From: Actinomycetes bacterium
GTDB lineage: Bacteria; Actinomycetota; Actinomycetes; Propionibacteriales; Propionibacteriaceae
DNA: 51,698 bases
Direction of reading: 5' to 3'
NCBI GenBank assembly: GCA_023442485.1
Contig: JAEZZG010000067.1
Location: 1 to 51,698 of the forward strand
This document shows, one piece after another, positions 16,352 through 26,000 of this stretch. Below the pieces are notes generated by a model, which searched no databases, was not told where the DNA came from, and worked only from the letters and a program-made list of their open reading frames with translations. The position numbers and the translations under genes are program-made. Within the stretch, counting starts at the first letter, position 1. The number at the start of each line of letters is the position of its first letter.

Positions 16352-17230
16352 CTATGAATTCGCTGTGGCTTTCAAAGATTCAAGGATGGTCTCAGCGTTG
16401 AGATCCTGACGCACGTAGCCTTGGTCGTCGGCGACCGCCTTCCCCCACGACCACGGTTTTCCGTTGACCAGGTAGTAAGGCGTGCCGCTGAACCCTTCAG
16501 GGGCAGGATATTTGTCGACTGCCTCGATGAAATCCTTCGTCTGGCGGGTGTCATAGCAAGTCTGGAACTTCGTCAAGGCATCGCCGCTCAGCCCAGCACC
16601 CTCAGCCGCAGTCACGCGAAGCATCTCTTCGGTGTAGCCATCGCCTTCCTTGGGCTGATTAGCGAACAGGTAGTCGCTGTACTCGTGGTACTTGCCAGAG
16701 ACGTCGGCGCAGGCAGCCCCGATCGCAGCCCGGTAGGAGGATTGCGGAATCTTCATCCCGGGGAAGTCGTCGAGGAAATACTTAGTGCGGTACTCAACGG
16801 CGACATCGCCACGCTGAGTCAGCTCGGAAAGGTAAGGAGCCAAGACATTGTGCGCGGTTGAACAAATCGGGCACTGGTAATCCTGATAAACCACCAGGTG
16901 CAAGGCGGCGTCGTTGTTGGCATTTCTGCTATCCCAGATTCCTGACTTATCCGTGGTCGAGTGCGGCGCCACGAGCTGATCGGCGCTGACTGTGGTCTGG
17001 TTGTCGTTGGAACGCGACTTCTTGACCATCACGATGACCGTGATGGCAACGATCAGTGCGACAACACACAGGATCGCCCCACCGATGAGCAAGCGTTTAC
17101 GGGATTGTTCTTTGGCGAGTTGCTGTCTGCGGGAACGACGCAATTCTTCGCGACGATTCTCTACCGCCTCCTGGGCGACCGCCTTCTTGGCGGGATTGCC
17201 GCTCTTAGAACGACCGGATTGAGATGACAC
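16352..17230 (-). CDS. Membrane-anchored DsbA-like thiol-disulfide oxidoreductase
   Basis: An extracytoplasmic disulfide oxidoreductase tethered by an N-terminal anchor. From the GTG at 17230: a basic cytoplasmic tail (1-46), one membrane segment at 47-69, then a thioredoxin-fold DSBA domain with the active site CPIC at 120-123 and a cis-Pro in SGTPYYL. The frame is open to 17281, but AAGAAGGGA just upstream of GTG 17230 decides the shorter start (292 residues). Actinobacterial homologues of this layout oxidise secreted proteins together with VKOR. Here the neighbour upstream is a MauE/DoxX protein, which may supply or remove electrons. Confidence 0.88.
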   Translation of the reverse strand: MSSQSGRSKSGNPAKKAVAQEAVENRREELRRSRRQQLAKEQSRKRLLIGGAILCVVALIVAITVIVMVKKSRSNDNQTTVSADQLVAPHSTTDKSGIWDSRNANNDAALHLVVYQDYQCPICSTAHNVLAPYLSELTQRGDVAVEYRTKYFLDDFPGMKIPQSSYRAAIGAACADVSGKYHEYSDYLFANQPKEGDGYTEEMLRVTAAEGAGLSGDALTKFQTCYDTRQTKDFIEAVDKYPAPEGFSGTPYYLVNGKPWSWGKAVADDQGYVRQDLNAETILESLKATANS

Positions 17231-17392
17231 GTAGATCCCTTCTTGTCGACACGGCGAACCAGAGACGAGACCGGCTCGCAAATATAGGTATGTGGTGGTT
17301 CAGTGAAACCGGCGCGAGAGTGACCTTGGCCACTCAGAAGAAGCCACGAGTTCCACGATCCGTGTGTGTCCAGCCTCACAATCAGGGAAAGT

Positions 17393-17971
17393 TTAGCTGG
17401 TTGAATCTGAGAATCCGTCCTCCAGATTCGGGAATAGTCTAGCGTCCAGGGCGAAAGACGACTGGGGACGCACGGCTAACCACAGCCCGGTGCAGGCTAA
17501 TCCGGCGTCGAGGAGGATGTGACGCAGATAGCGTGGATCGTCCGTGGCTTCAAGAAGACCTCCGCCTCCGAAACAGCCGCAATCGAGATTGATGCCACGA
17601 ATCCACACCGAGACGATACCTCCAATGAAAACCAGCACGAGGAGGGTGCCGATGATGGCTGCCATCCGGGTGAACAGTCCGGCGATGAGGGCGAAGCCGA
17701 CAGCAACTTCGATGATCGGCAGGGAGTAACCAACGATTGAGGCGAAGGTGCGGTTGATCTCGGTATCGGAGAAGATTCGGTAATTCAGCACTGCCCAGCG
17801 AGACTGGTCAAGGTCAGTGAGTTTGATAGCCCCTGCGATAGCGAGGGTGAGTCCGAGAATCAGCCTACAGATCAGCCCAACGATGTCTGGCCACGCCGTC
17901 GACCGGGAGCGTGGAGCCGAGGCTGCATCGAGATCGGTGTCGAGGTGATTGACGAGTCGCTGATCATCCAT
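17393..17971 (-). CDS. MauE/DoxX family redox-associated membrane protein
   Basis: A four-helix membrane protein of the MauE/DoxX group. Hydrophobic segments lie at about 30-50, 78-99, 103-124 and 145-165. Cys131 and Cys133 in NLDCGCFGGGG sit at the membrane face, the pattern that marks MauE-type partners of thioredoxin-like proteins. It is encoded 160 bp upstream of a DsbA-like protein on the same strand, which supports a role in exchanging reducing equivalents with an extracytoplasmic thiol enzyme. MauE itself is known from methylamine dehydrogenase maturation; no such cluster is present, so the role here is inference. Confidence 0.82.
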   Translation of the reverse strand: MDDQRLVNHLDTDLDAASAPRSRSTAWPDIVGLICRLILGLTLAIAGAIKLTDLDQSRWAVLNYRIFSDTEINRTFASIVGYSLPIIEVAVGFALIAGLFTRMAAIIGTLLVLVFIGGIVSVWIRGINLDCGCFGGGGLLEATDDPRYLRHILLDAGLACTGLWLAVRPQSSFALDARLFPNLEDGFSDSTS

Positions 17972-18099
17972 GACGTCATCCTAGCGGTTGTCGTCAACAA
18001 CGAGCAGGTGTGGAGATGGAGCTAGACTTACCTGCGAATCTGAATGAGGGTCGCCAGCCCAATTTGCTGCCCCTTCGCTGCACAGGACGAGAGGACACC

Positions 18100-19476
18100 A
18101 TGACACCGGTTAGCCCAGACGGGAACCGCGCCCACAACCAGGTCGTCGATGAGTTGCAGTCACGGTGGCCTGAGCACAAGGTGGCGCCGTCGCTGAGCAG
18201 GATCAAGGCCTTGTGTAGAATCCTCGGCGATCCCCAACACGCAGCTAAGGTCATCCACATCGCCGGCACAAACGGCAAAGGGTCGACCGCCATCATCACC
18301 GACGCCTTACTTCGGTCAATCGGGCTGCGAACCGGGCGGTTTTCAAGCCCTCACCTAGAAGATGTCTGCGAGCGAATCTGCGTCGACGGTGAACCGATCA
18401 CGCCCGAGCGTTTCGATCAAGCCTGGGCAGAGATCAAACCAGCGGTGGAGATGGTTGATGCCCAGGCCCTCGACGGAGTGCGGATGACCTTCTTCGAGAT
18501 CATCACCGCCATGGCGTTCTCGGTTTTCGCCGACGCCCCGGTTGACGTCATGGTGATCGAGTGCGGGATGGGGGGACGCTGGGACGCCACCAATGTTGCC
18601 GACGCCGACGTCGCCGTGATCTGCCCGATCGACTACGACCACCAGAAATATCTCGGCGAAACCATCGCTGAGATCGCGGCAGAAAAGGCAGGCATCATCA
18701 AACCAGAGTCGACCGCCGTCCTCGCCGGTCAACTCCCCGAAGCCGCATCCGTCCTGGTGCGCCACTGCGCCGACGCCGGGGTCGAGGTACTGATGGAAGG
18801 CCCCGATTTTTCCGTCCTGGAGCGAACTCGCGCCGTCGGCGGCCAAATGTTGCGGATCGCTTCTGTGACCACACCGATGGACGACCTCTTCCTCCCCATC
18901 CACGGTGAACACATGTCCCACAACGCGGCCTTGTCCTTGGCTGCCGTTCAAGCCTTGATTGGCGGAAGGGAGATCGACGCGGAGGTGATTCGGGACGGAT
19001 TCGCCGCAGTCACCGCACCTGCGCGAGCCGAACGGATTCACCGTGACCCGCCCATCGTCTTGGATACCTGCCACAACGTCCACGGCGCGATCGCGACCAT
19101 GAACACGATCCGCGAAGCCTTCGGTTTCGAGCCGTGCATCGGTGTTGTCTCGATGATGAAAGATAAGAATGTCTCAGACGTGATGAAGGTCTTCGCCGAA
19201 ACCATGGCGGCGGTCGTGGTCACCAAGACCGCACTGACCGATCGCGGGATGGACCTAGACGAGATTGCCGACATCGCTGAGGGGGTGTTCGGCCGAAACC
19301 GGGTTTTGCGCGCCAACACCATGGATGAAGCGATTTCGACTGCGATGGCCAATGCAGACGCGATTGGGGACAACGCTGGGGTAGTGATTGCTGGATCAGT
19401 GATCGGTGCAGGCGAAGCGCGGGCTATTATTCGTCGCTATCCAGACACCCTCGTCCGAGACGATGCCAACCGATAG
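18100..19476 (+). CDS. folC: Bifunctional folylpolyglutamate synthase / dihydrofolate synthase
   Basis: It adds glutamates to folates and in many bacteria also makes dihydrofolate from dihydropteroate. The Mur-ligase-type ATP loop GTNGKGS is at 56-62, followed by SSPHLEDVCERI, the folate-binding signature. The central Mur ligase domain contains ECGMGGRWDATN. The usual DxAHNP motif of the C-terminal domain reads DTCHNVHG here, a departure worth noting. The frame opens at 18010, but GAGAGGACACC precedes the ATG at 18100, giving 458 residues, which is normal. It is transcribed divergently from the MauE gene and lies nine bases ahead of ndk. Confidence 0.93.
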   Translation: MTPVSPDGNRAHNQVVDELQSRWPEHKVAPSLSRIKALCRILGDPQHAAKVIHIAGTNGKGSTAIITDALLRSIGLRTGRFSSPHLEDVCERICVDGEPITPERFDQAWAEIKPAVEMVDAQALDGVRMTFFEIITAMAFSVFADAPVDVMVIECGMGGRWDATNVADADVAVICPIDYDHQKYLGETIAEIAAEKAGIIKPESTAVLAGQLPEAASVLVRHCADAGVEVLMEGPDFSVLERTRAVGGQMLRIASVTTPMDDLFLPIHGEHMSHNAALSLAAVQALIGGREIDAEVIRDGFAAVTAPARAERIHRDPPIVLDTCHNVHGAIATMNTIREAFGFEPCIGVVSMMKDKNVSDVMKVFAETMAAVVVTKTALTDRGMDLDEIADIAEGVFGRNRVLRANTMDEAISTAMANADAIGDNAGVVIAGSVIGAGEARAIIRRYPDTLVRDDANR

Positions 19477-19485
19477 GATGTCGCC

Positions 19486-19908
19486 ATGGCAACAACGCAG
19501 CGCACCTTTGTCTTGATCAAGCCCGACGCTATCCAGCGTGGCCTCGTCGGGGAAATTATCTCCCGTTTCGAGCGCAAGGGTTTGCGGATCGAGGCCATGG
19601 ATATGCGGATGAGTGACCGAGAACTGTTGGAGCGTCACTACGCCGAACATGAAGGTAAGCACTACTACCACGAACTCATTGAGTTCATGGTGTCTGGGCC
19701 GTTGATCGCCATGGTGGTCGAAGGGGAGCGGTGTATCGAAGCAGTGCGCACCGCCATGGGGACGGCAGATCCGATCACCGCCGCACCGGGGTCACTCCGC
19801 GGAGACTACGCCGTCTCTACCACCCGCAATCTGGTCCATGCCTCAGACTCCCTGGAATCCGCCGACCGCGAGATCGGCATGTGGTTCCCCGGCGTCTTCG
19901 CCGACTAA
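19486..19908 (+). CDS. ndk: Nucleoside diphosphate kinase
   Basis: It balances NTP and dNTP pools by phosphotransfer through a phospho-histidine. The active His118 is in NLVHASDS and Lys12 in LIKPDA; the C-terminal EIGMWFPG is diagnostic. The length of 140 residues is standard. It starts nine bases after the folC stop and is very likely in the same operon, the common actinobacterial arrangement. Confidence 0.97.
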   Translation: MATTQRTFVLIKPDAIQRGLVGEIISRFERKGLRIEAMDMRMSDRELLERHYAEHEGKHYYHELIEFMVSGPLIAMVVEGERCIEAVRTAMGTADPITAAPGSLRGDYAVSTTRNLVHASDSLESADREIGMWFPGVFAD

Positions 19909-20056
19909 ACCAATCAAATCGACTGAGCCTACTAAGCAGACCAAACAGTCTCATTGGCACTAATCCAGACTGAGCAGCATCCATTCAGTAGTTTCCCAGA
20001 CGAGTCGCTGCGGGCTAAGATTCCTCGTCGAAGATTCAGATCAAAGAGTGGGTTTT

Positions 20057-22063
20057 ATGCGCGAACCAGTCAATCTTTTCCCTCAACTTGAGCCACTCCT
20101 GGCCCAAGTCACCAAACCGATTCAATACGTCGGTGGGGAACACAACTCCGTCACCAAATCCTTCAACGACATTGAGGTGGCGTGGACGTTGATGTACCCG
20201 GACGCCTACGAGGTCGGCCAACCCAACCAAGGCATTGCAATCCTCTACGAAATCCTCAACGAACAAGACTGGATCGTTGCCGAGAGGGCATATTCGGTGT
20301 GGCCCGACCTGGCTAAACTCATGCGCCAGCACTCCATTCCTGCCTTCACCGTTGACTGTCATCGCCCCATCCGTGACTTCGACATTTTCGGGATATCCCT
20401 ATCCACCGAACTTGGCTTCACCAACCTGGTAGAGGCGATCGACCTTGCCGGAATCCCCCTGCACAGCGTCGACCGCACCGACGATGATCCCTTGGTCGTG
20501 GTGGGCGGCCACGCAGCCTTCAACCCCGAGCCCATCGCAGACTTCATCGACGCGGTACTCCTCGGCGATGGTGAACAAGCCGTCCTTGACGTCTCCCAGA
20601 TCGTGCGAGATTGGAAGGCCGACGGGTGCCCGGACGGACGCCAGGGGCTTTTGCTGAGAATGGCGGCCACCGGCTATGTCTACGTCCCGCAGTTCTATGA
20701 CGTCGATTACCTGCCAGACGGACGCATCCAGCGCGTCGCCCCCAATCACCCGGCGGTGCCCTATACCGTCCAGAAATACACCCTGATGGATCTGGACGAG
20801 TGGCCTTACCCTAAACATCCGCTGGTGCCGACGGCAGAGACCGTCCATGAGCGCTATGCCGTCGAAATCTTCCGAGGATGCACCCGTGGCTGTCGTTTCT
20901 GCCAGGCCGGGATGATCACCCGCCCCGTCCGGGAACGCTCCATCGACACCATCGGTGAGATGATCAACTCCGGCTTGTGCTCTACCGGGTTTGAGGAGGT
21001 CGGCTTGCTCTCCTTGTCGAGTGCAGACCACTCCGAGATTGACCAGATCACCCATCAGCTTGCTAACCGTTACGAAGACACCAATGTGTCCTTGTCGTTG
21101 CCATCGACCCGGGTGGATGCCTTCAACATCGATTTGGCGAACGAGATCTCTCGTAACGGGCGGCGCACAGGGTTGACGTTCGCCCCAGAAGGCGGGTCAG
21201 AGCGGATGCGCCAGGTGATCAACAAGATGGTCACCGAGGATGATCTGATCACCACCGTCACGGCTGCGTTTCAGGCAGGATGGCGTCAAGTCAAGCTCTA
21301 TTTCATGTGTGGCCTCCCGACAGAAGAAGATGAGGACGTCCTCGCAATCGCCGATCTGGCTAGGCGCGTCATCGATACGGGACGCGAGGTGACCGGGTCG
21401 AAGGATATTCGCTGCACCATCTCTATCGGCGGATTCGTCCCCAAACCGCACACCCCGTTCCAGTGGGCTGGGCATTGTCCGCCTCAAATCATCAACCACC
21501 GTCTGCACCTACTCAAAGACGCCATAAAATCCGATCGCCGTTACGGACGCTCCATCGGGATTCGGTATCACGAGGGCGAACCCGGCCTGATTGAGGGGTT
21601 CTTGTCTCGAGGTGATCGACGGGTAGGCAAAGTGATTGAGGCCGTGTGGCGCAGCGGCGGAATCTTCGACGGCTGGAGCGAATACTTCTCCTACGAGCTG
21701 TGGACCGACAAGGCCGCCGAGATACTCGCCGACTACGGCGTCGATCTCGACTGGTACACCACCCGCGAGCGCGACTACGACGAGGTTCTGCCTTGGGATC
21801 ACCTCGACGCAGGTCTCGACCGTGACTGGTTATGGGAAGACTGGATGGATGCCATCGACCAGGTTGAGGTTCACGATTGTCGCTGGTCCCCGTGCTATGA
21901 CTGTGGAGTGTGCCCGCAACTAGGCACCGACATCCAGATCGGGCCGTCGGGGAAGACCTTGATTCCGCTGAGCGTCCGTCCTAATCCGCTCGCCCCCGCT
22001 CATGATCGCCCGCAGCCTACAGGAGTCTGTTGTGTTGGCCAGAAAGGCGGAACTCATGCCTAG
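20057..22063 (+). CDS. TIGR03960-type radical SAM protein of unknown function
   Basis: A 668-residue radical SAM enzyme with a B12-binding-like N-terminal region. The iron-sulfur cysteines are Cys275, Cys279 and Cys282 in FRGCTRGCRFCQAG. A methionine-rich C-terminal extension ends in a Cys cluster (CRWSPCYDCGVCP) that could hold a second cluster. The family is widespread, always uncharacterised as far as I know, and paired with a DUF2344 protein. Here the partner overlaps the 3' end by eight bases. It sits just upstream of RNase E/G and the L21/L27 genes, hinting at RNA or ribosome modification. The frame also contains a GTG at 20048; homologues start close to MREPVNLFPQ, so ATG 20057 was preferred. 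Confidence 0.88.
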   Translation: MREPVNLFPQLEPLLAQVTKPIQYVGGEHNSVTKSFNDIEVAWTLMYPDAYEVGQPNQGIAILYEILNEQDWIVAERAYSVWPDLAKLMRQHSIPAFTVDCHRPIRDFDIFGISLSTELGFTNLVEAIDLAGIPLHSVDRTDDDPLVVVGGHAAFNPEPIADFIDAVLLGDGEQAVLDVSQIVRDWKADGCPDGRQGLLLRMAATGYVYVPQFYDVDYLPDGRIQRVAPNHPAVPYTVQKYTLMDLDEWPYPKHPLVPTAETVHERYAVEIFRGCTRGCRFCQAGMITRPVRERSIDTIGEMINSGLCSTGFEEVGLLSLSSADHSEIDQITHQLANRYEDTNVSLSLPSTRVDAFNIDLANEISRNGRRTGLTFAPEGGSERMRQVINKMVTEDDLITTVTAAFQAGWRQVKLYFMCGLPTEEDEDVLAIADLARRVIDTGREVTGSKDIRCTISIGGFVPKPHTPFQWAGHCPPQIINHRLHLLKDAIKSDRRYGRSIGIRYHEGEPGLIEGFLSRGDRRVGKVIEAVWRSGGIFDGWSEYFSYELWTDKAAEILADYGVDLDWYTTRERDYDEVLPWDHLDAGLDRDWLWEDWMDAIDQVEVHDCRWSPCYDCGVCPQLGTDIQIGPSGKTLIPLSVRPNPLAPAHDRPQPTGVCCVGQKGGTHA

Positions 22064-22769
22064 GCAACCGCGTCCCGAACCACCTCAGCAACAACCTGCG
22101 GTCCAGAAACTTCGGATCAAATACTCCAAGACCGGGCCCGCGCGATTCACCAGCCACCGTGACTTTTCCCGCTGTCTTGAACGCGCCTTGCGTCGGGCAC
22201 AGGTGCCGATGGCCTACTCATCCGGCTTTCACCCGCACCCCAAGATCTCTTTCGCCAACGCCGCCCCGACGTCGGCAGAGACCGAGGCGGAGTTCTTAGA
22301 GATCGCAGTGGTAGAGCAGTGCGATCCAGACAAGGTTCGTGACGCACTGACCGTCGAGCTACCCCATGGGTTGCACATCGTCTCCGTCGTGGAGGCCCAA
22401 TCTGGCTCCCTTGTCGATCAGTTGACGGCGTCGACTTGGCATTTGCGGCTGCCCTCCGCGACTACACAGACCGTCACGAAGGCAGTCGATGCCCTGCTTG
22501 CATCTGCCGAGTGTGAAGTGGAGCGGATGACGAAGTCGGGGAAGCGATCCTTCGATGTTCGTGCTGCCATCATTGACCTCACAGTAGTTTCTGCCGCCCC
22601 GATCCCGACGGTGGAGTTCACCGGAAAGATCGAGTCACCCCTGGTCCGTCCAGACGACGTACTGTCGGCGCTTACAACCTTGGTTCCCGAACTAGCTACC
22701 GACGGTTACGTCGCCCGCCGCATCACCCAGGGACGCTGGGAAAACGGCCACATCATCGAGCCCTTCTAG
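22056..22769 (+). CDS. DUF2344 protein, radical SAM-linked
   Basis: The TIGR03936-type partner of the preceding radical SAM enzyme; in some bacteria the two are fused. KLRIKYSKTGPARFTSHRDF followed by SSGFHPHPKISF is the family signature. The length is 237 residues from ATG 22056, which has AAAGGCGG five bases upstream; an earlier in-frame ATG at 22002 lies deep in the radical SAM gene without a ribosome site. The eight-base overlap implies translational coupling and a shared complex. Its molecular function is unknown; the conserved basic N-terminal half could bind RNA, but that is a guess. Confidence 0.87.
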   Translation: MPRQPRPEPPQQQPAVQKLRIKYSKTGPARFTSHRDFSRCLERALRRAQVPMAYSSGFHPHPKISFANAAPTSAETEAEFLEIAVVEQCDPDKVRDALTVELPHGLHIVSVVEAQSGSLVDQLTASTWHLRLPSATTQTVTKAVDALLASAECEVERMTKSGKRSFDVRAAIIDLTVVSAAPIPTVEFTGKIESPLVRPDDVLSALTTLVPELATDGYVARRITQGRWENGHIIEPF

Positions 22770-23057
22770 CCCGAAACGACGACCCGCTTATTCGTCGACT
22801 CAGCCGCGCAAGAATCTGTTTTATTGCGTCTGTGTGTCATACTAGCCGTTAGGGATGAGGCGTCCCGACGACGCCCCAGACGGTGTTCTCACCCACCTCC
22901 TACCGCGACGCGAGGTCGACCGCGGGGAGTTCTTAGAGCGCCAACCCGCAAGCTTTTCGTGGCTCTTCAGATGTCGCCGGCAACTTCGACACAGCTCTAC
23001 CGTGGCGATCTGGGGCCCTGAGTCAGGCGACGCCTTGGTGTCGCAGAGGATCTACAC
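22770..23057. other. Leader region upstream of RNase E/G
   Basis: A gene-free 288-bp stretch. TACTAG (near 22842) with TGTTTT 17 bp upstream is a possible promoter, leaving a roughly 200-nt GC-rich leader before the rne start. Long structured leaders are known for E. coli rne, where they mediate autoregulation; I see several short self-complementary runs here but no structure I would defend. Confidence 0.35.
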
Positions 23058-26000
23058 ATGGTCGAACAAGAGAATATCTCTACAGAATCGAACTCTGCCG
23101 GTTCGGAACCCAACGAGGGCAAGGCGCCTGCCGCGGCTGTCCGTCGTCGAAGTAGCACGCGCAAGAAGGCGGCCGATTCCAAGGACACAGAGGTGGCCGA
23201 TAGCCCGGCGGAAGAAAAACCCAGCGGCGGCACCCGCACCCGTCGCACCCGAACCGCGTCTAGAACCCGTAGCTCCGCGCAGACGGCCGACACCGGCGCC
23301 GAACAATCTGCGTCAGCCGATACCGCTGCCCAAGAAACCACGACGGCTAGCGCTAAGGCCACACGGCGAACCAGGACGGCGAAGACGATGCCACCCGAGG
23401 CCCCCGCAGACGGTGGCGCTGAAACCCAGGACACCCCAGCCGAGACAACCGCGCCTGCTCGAACCCGGCGCAGCACTCGTCGCACGTCACAAGCAACGAG
23501 GGCCACTGCCTCAACCGAAGCTACCGCCAGCGAGCCTTCTCGGGATGAGCCAACTCCTGTGGCGAGAGAGGTCGATCCCGCCGGGTCTGGCTCTGACGAT
23601 CAGGCCACGGTGAAGAAGACGACTCGCACCCGGCGACGCGGCCCAGTGACTCGCCCGGCAGGCCCGCCGCGTCCGTTGTCGGCTGAGGTTGAAGCCGCCA
23701 TCGTTGCCGCTGAACAGAATGCGGCGGATAAGCAGGTGGAGACCCCCGCCAACGGTGCAACGAATTCGCAACGAGTCGATACCCAGGATTTCCTGGATTC
23801 TCTCGCCGCAGCGATTGCTGACGACGGGGCTAGTGACGGCGGTGACAAGTCCGGCCGTCAACCTCGCGAACTCGAAAAATCTCCTCAGGCTAAGCAGCTA
23901 GGGCGTCGCCGCTCGCGTGAACTTGAGGCTGGAGACGCAGAGCCAAGTCAGCGCAACGATGATGCAACTGATTCGAGGGTGTTGACGGATTCGACCGAAG
24001 AAGGGGTTAGCGACGGTGGTGAACGCGAACGTTCACGTCGGCGTCGCCGAGGCGGTCGCCGCCGCTCTGCCGACCGTGAGCGTAACCTGCAAGCTGAGGA
24101 CGGTTCGACTACTTCTGCCCAACCCGCCGATGCTGATTCCGTCTCTGAATCGTCTGCGGATGTCACGGACACCGCGGTGCCCGCTAGTGAATCTGAAGCT
24201 GGCGAGGCCACGGAAGTAAGGAGCAGTCGGCCAAAGCCTCATCCAGTGCCCCAGGCTGTGCTCACCGCCGAATCATCCAGCCAAGAAAGGGTGCGCCGTC
24301 GTCGCCGTCGCCGCCGTGGGGCAAGCGGTGATGATGGTGAGTCCAGCGACGACGTCACCATCCAGATTCGTGAACCGCGCCGTTCCTCGCGCACTGAAGA
24401 GACCATCTCGGATATCACCTCGATAGAGGGATCAACTCGGATGGAGGCGAAGCGTCAGCGACGTCGTGAAGGGCGGGCTGCTGTCCGCCGACGGGCTCCG
24501 ATTCTCACCGAGGCCGAATTCCTCGCCCGTCGTGAATCCGTGGATCGTCAACTTCTGATCCGTCAACGCGAGGAATACACCGAACTTGCCGTCCTAGAAG
24601 ACAAGATTCTGGTCGAACACTATGTGGACCGCCCGGCTGCCACCTCCTCGATTGGAAATATCTATCTCGGACGAATCCAAAATGTCTTGCCGTCGATGGA
24701 GGCCTGTTTCATCGATATTGGCCGAGGTCGCAACGCGGTTCTCTACGCGGGTGAGGTCGACTGGGACGCCTATGGCGAAGCTGGACAATCCCGCAAGGTT
24801 GAAGACGTCTTCAAATCTGGCCAGACCATCATCGTCCAGGTCTCCAAGGACCCAGTCGGAGCCAAGGGTGCCCGCCTGACTGCCCACCTGTCGATCCCAG
24901 GGAGATTCGTGGTGTATTCGCCCAACGGTCATCTCTCCGGAATCTCGCGCAAACTCCCTGAAGGCGAGCGCGGACGGCTGCGTTCCATCCTGGCTGATGC
25001 GGTCCAAAACGATGCCTCGGTGATCGTCAGGACCGCCGCCGAGGGGGCCTCCGAGGCCGAATTGCGCCACGATGTGCAGCGTCTGGAGAGAATCTGGGCC
25101 GATATCGAGCGCAAAGCCAAGCAGGGGTCGGCCCCGCAACAGCTCTACACCGAGCCCGACCTGACCATGAGAATCATCCGTGATCTATTCACCGAAGATT
25201 TCTCTGAGATGGTGATTCAAGGCCTCGACGGTGACGACGACATCCACACCCGGATCATGGAATACCTCGAACAGGTCTCGCCGATGCTGAGCCACCGCGC
25301 CCGCAAGTGGGACGGCTCTGAAGACCTCTTCCATCACTTCCGCATCGATGAACAGGTCGCCAAGGCCCTTGAACGCAAGGTTTTCCTCCCCTCGGGTGGA
25401 TCGTTGGTCATTGACCGCACCGAAGCGATGACGGTTATCGACGTCAACACCGGCAAATTCACCGGTTCATCGGGCAATCTCGAAGCCACTGTGACCGCCA
25501 ATAACCTTGAAGCGGCTGAAGAAATTGTCAGGCAGCTTAGGCTGCGCGACATCGGTGGGATCATCGTGATCGACTTCATCGACATGGTGTTGCCGTCGAA
25601 CCGCGAGTTGTTGCTGCGTCGTCTGGTCGAATGTCTCAGCCGTGACCGCACCCGCCACCAAGTCGCCGAGGTGACTTCCCTCGGCCTGGTCCAGATGACG
25701 CGTAAGCGGATCGGGACCGGTTTGGCGGAGGCCTTCACCGAAGAGTGCCCTCACTGTGGCGGCCGCGGGTATTCCCGATCTGACCATCCTGTCGATTCTC
25801 AGGCTCCTGCAGATGGAGGCGAGAGAATCAGCCACGGAAAGAAGAAGTCCGGCTCAGACGAGCACTCATCGAAGAAGTCGAAGAAGAAGTCGAAGAAGAA
25901 AGACAAGTCTGCATCCACCGATCCGGTGGAGACTGGGGCAGAGGTGGCTGAGAGGGACGCCGGTGCCGAGGAATCAATGCCGCAGACCCAGGGCCTAATA

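Noticed and set aside
22855..23613. A 252-codon frame overlapping the rne leader and start
   Set aside because: An Arg/Pro-rich shadow produced by the GC-rich low-complexity rne N-terminus; no ribosome site.
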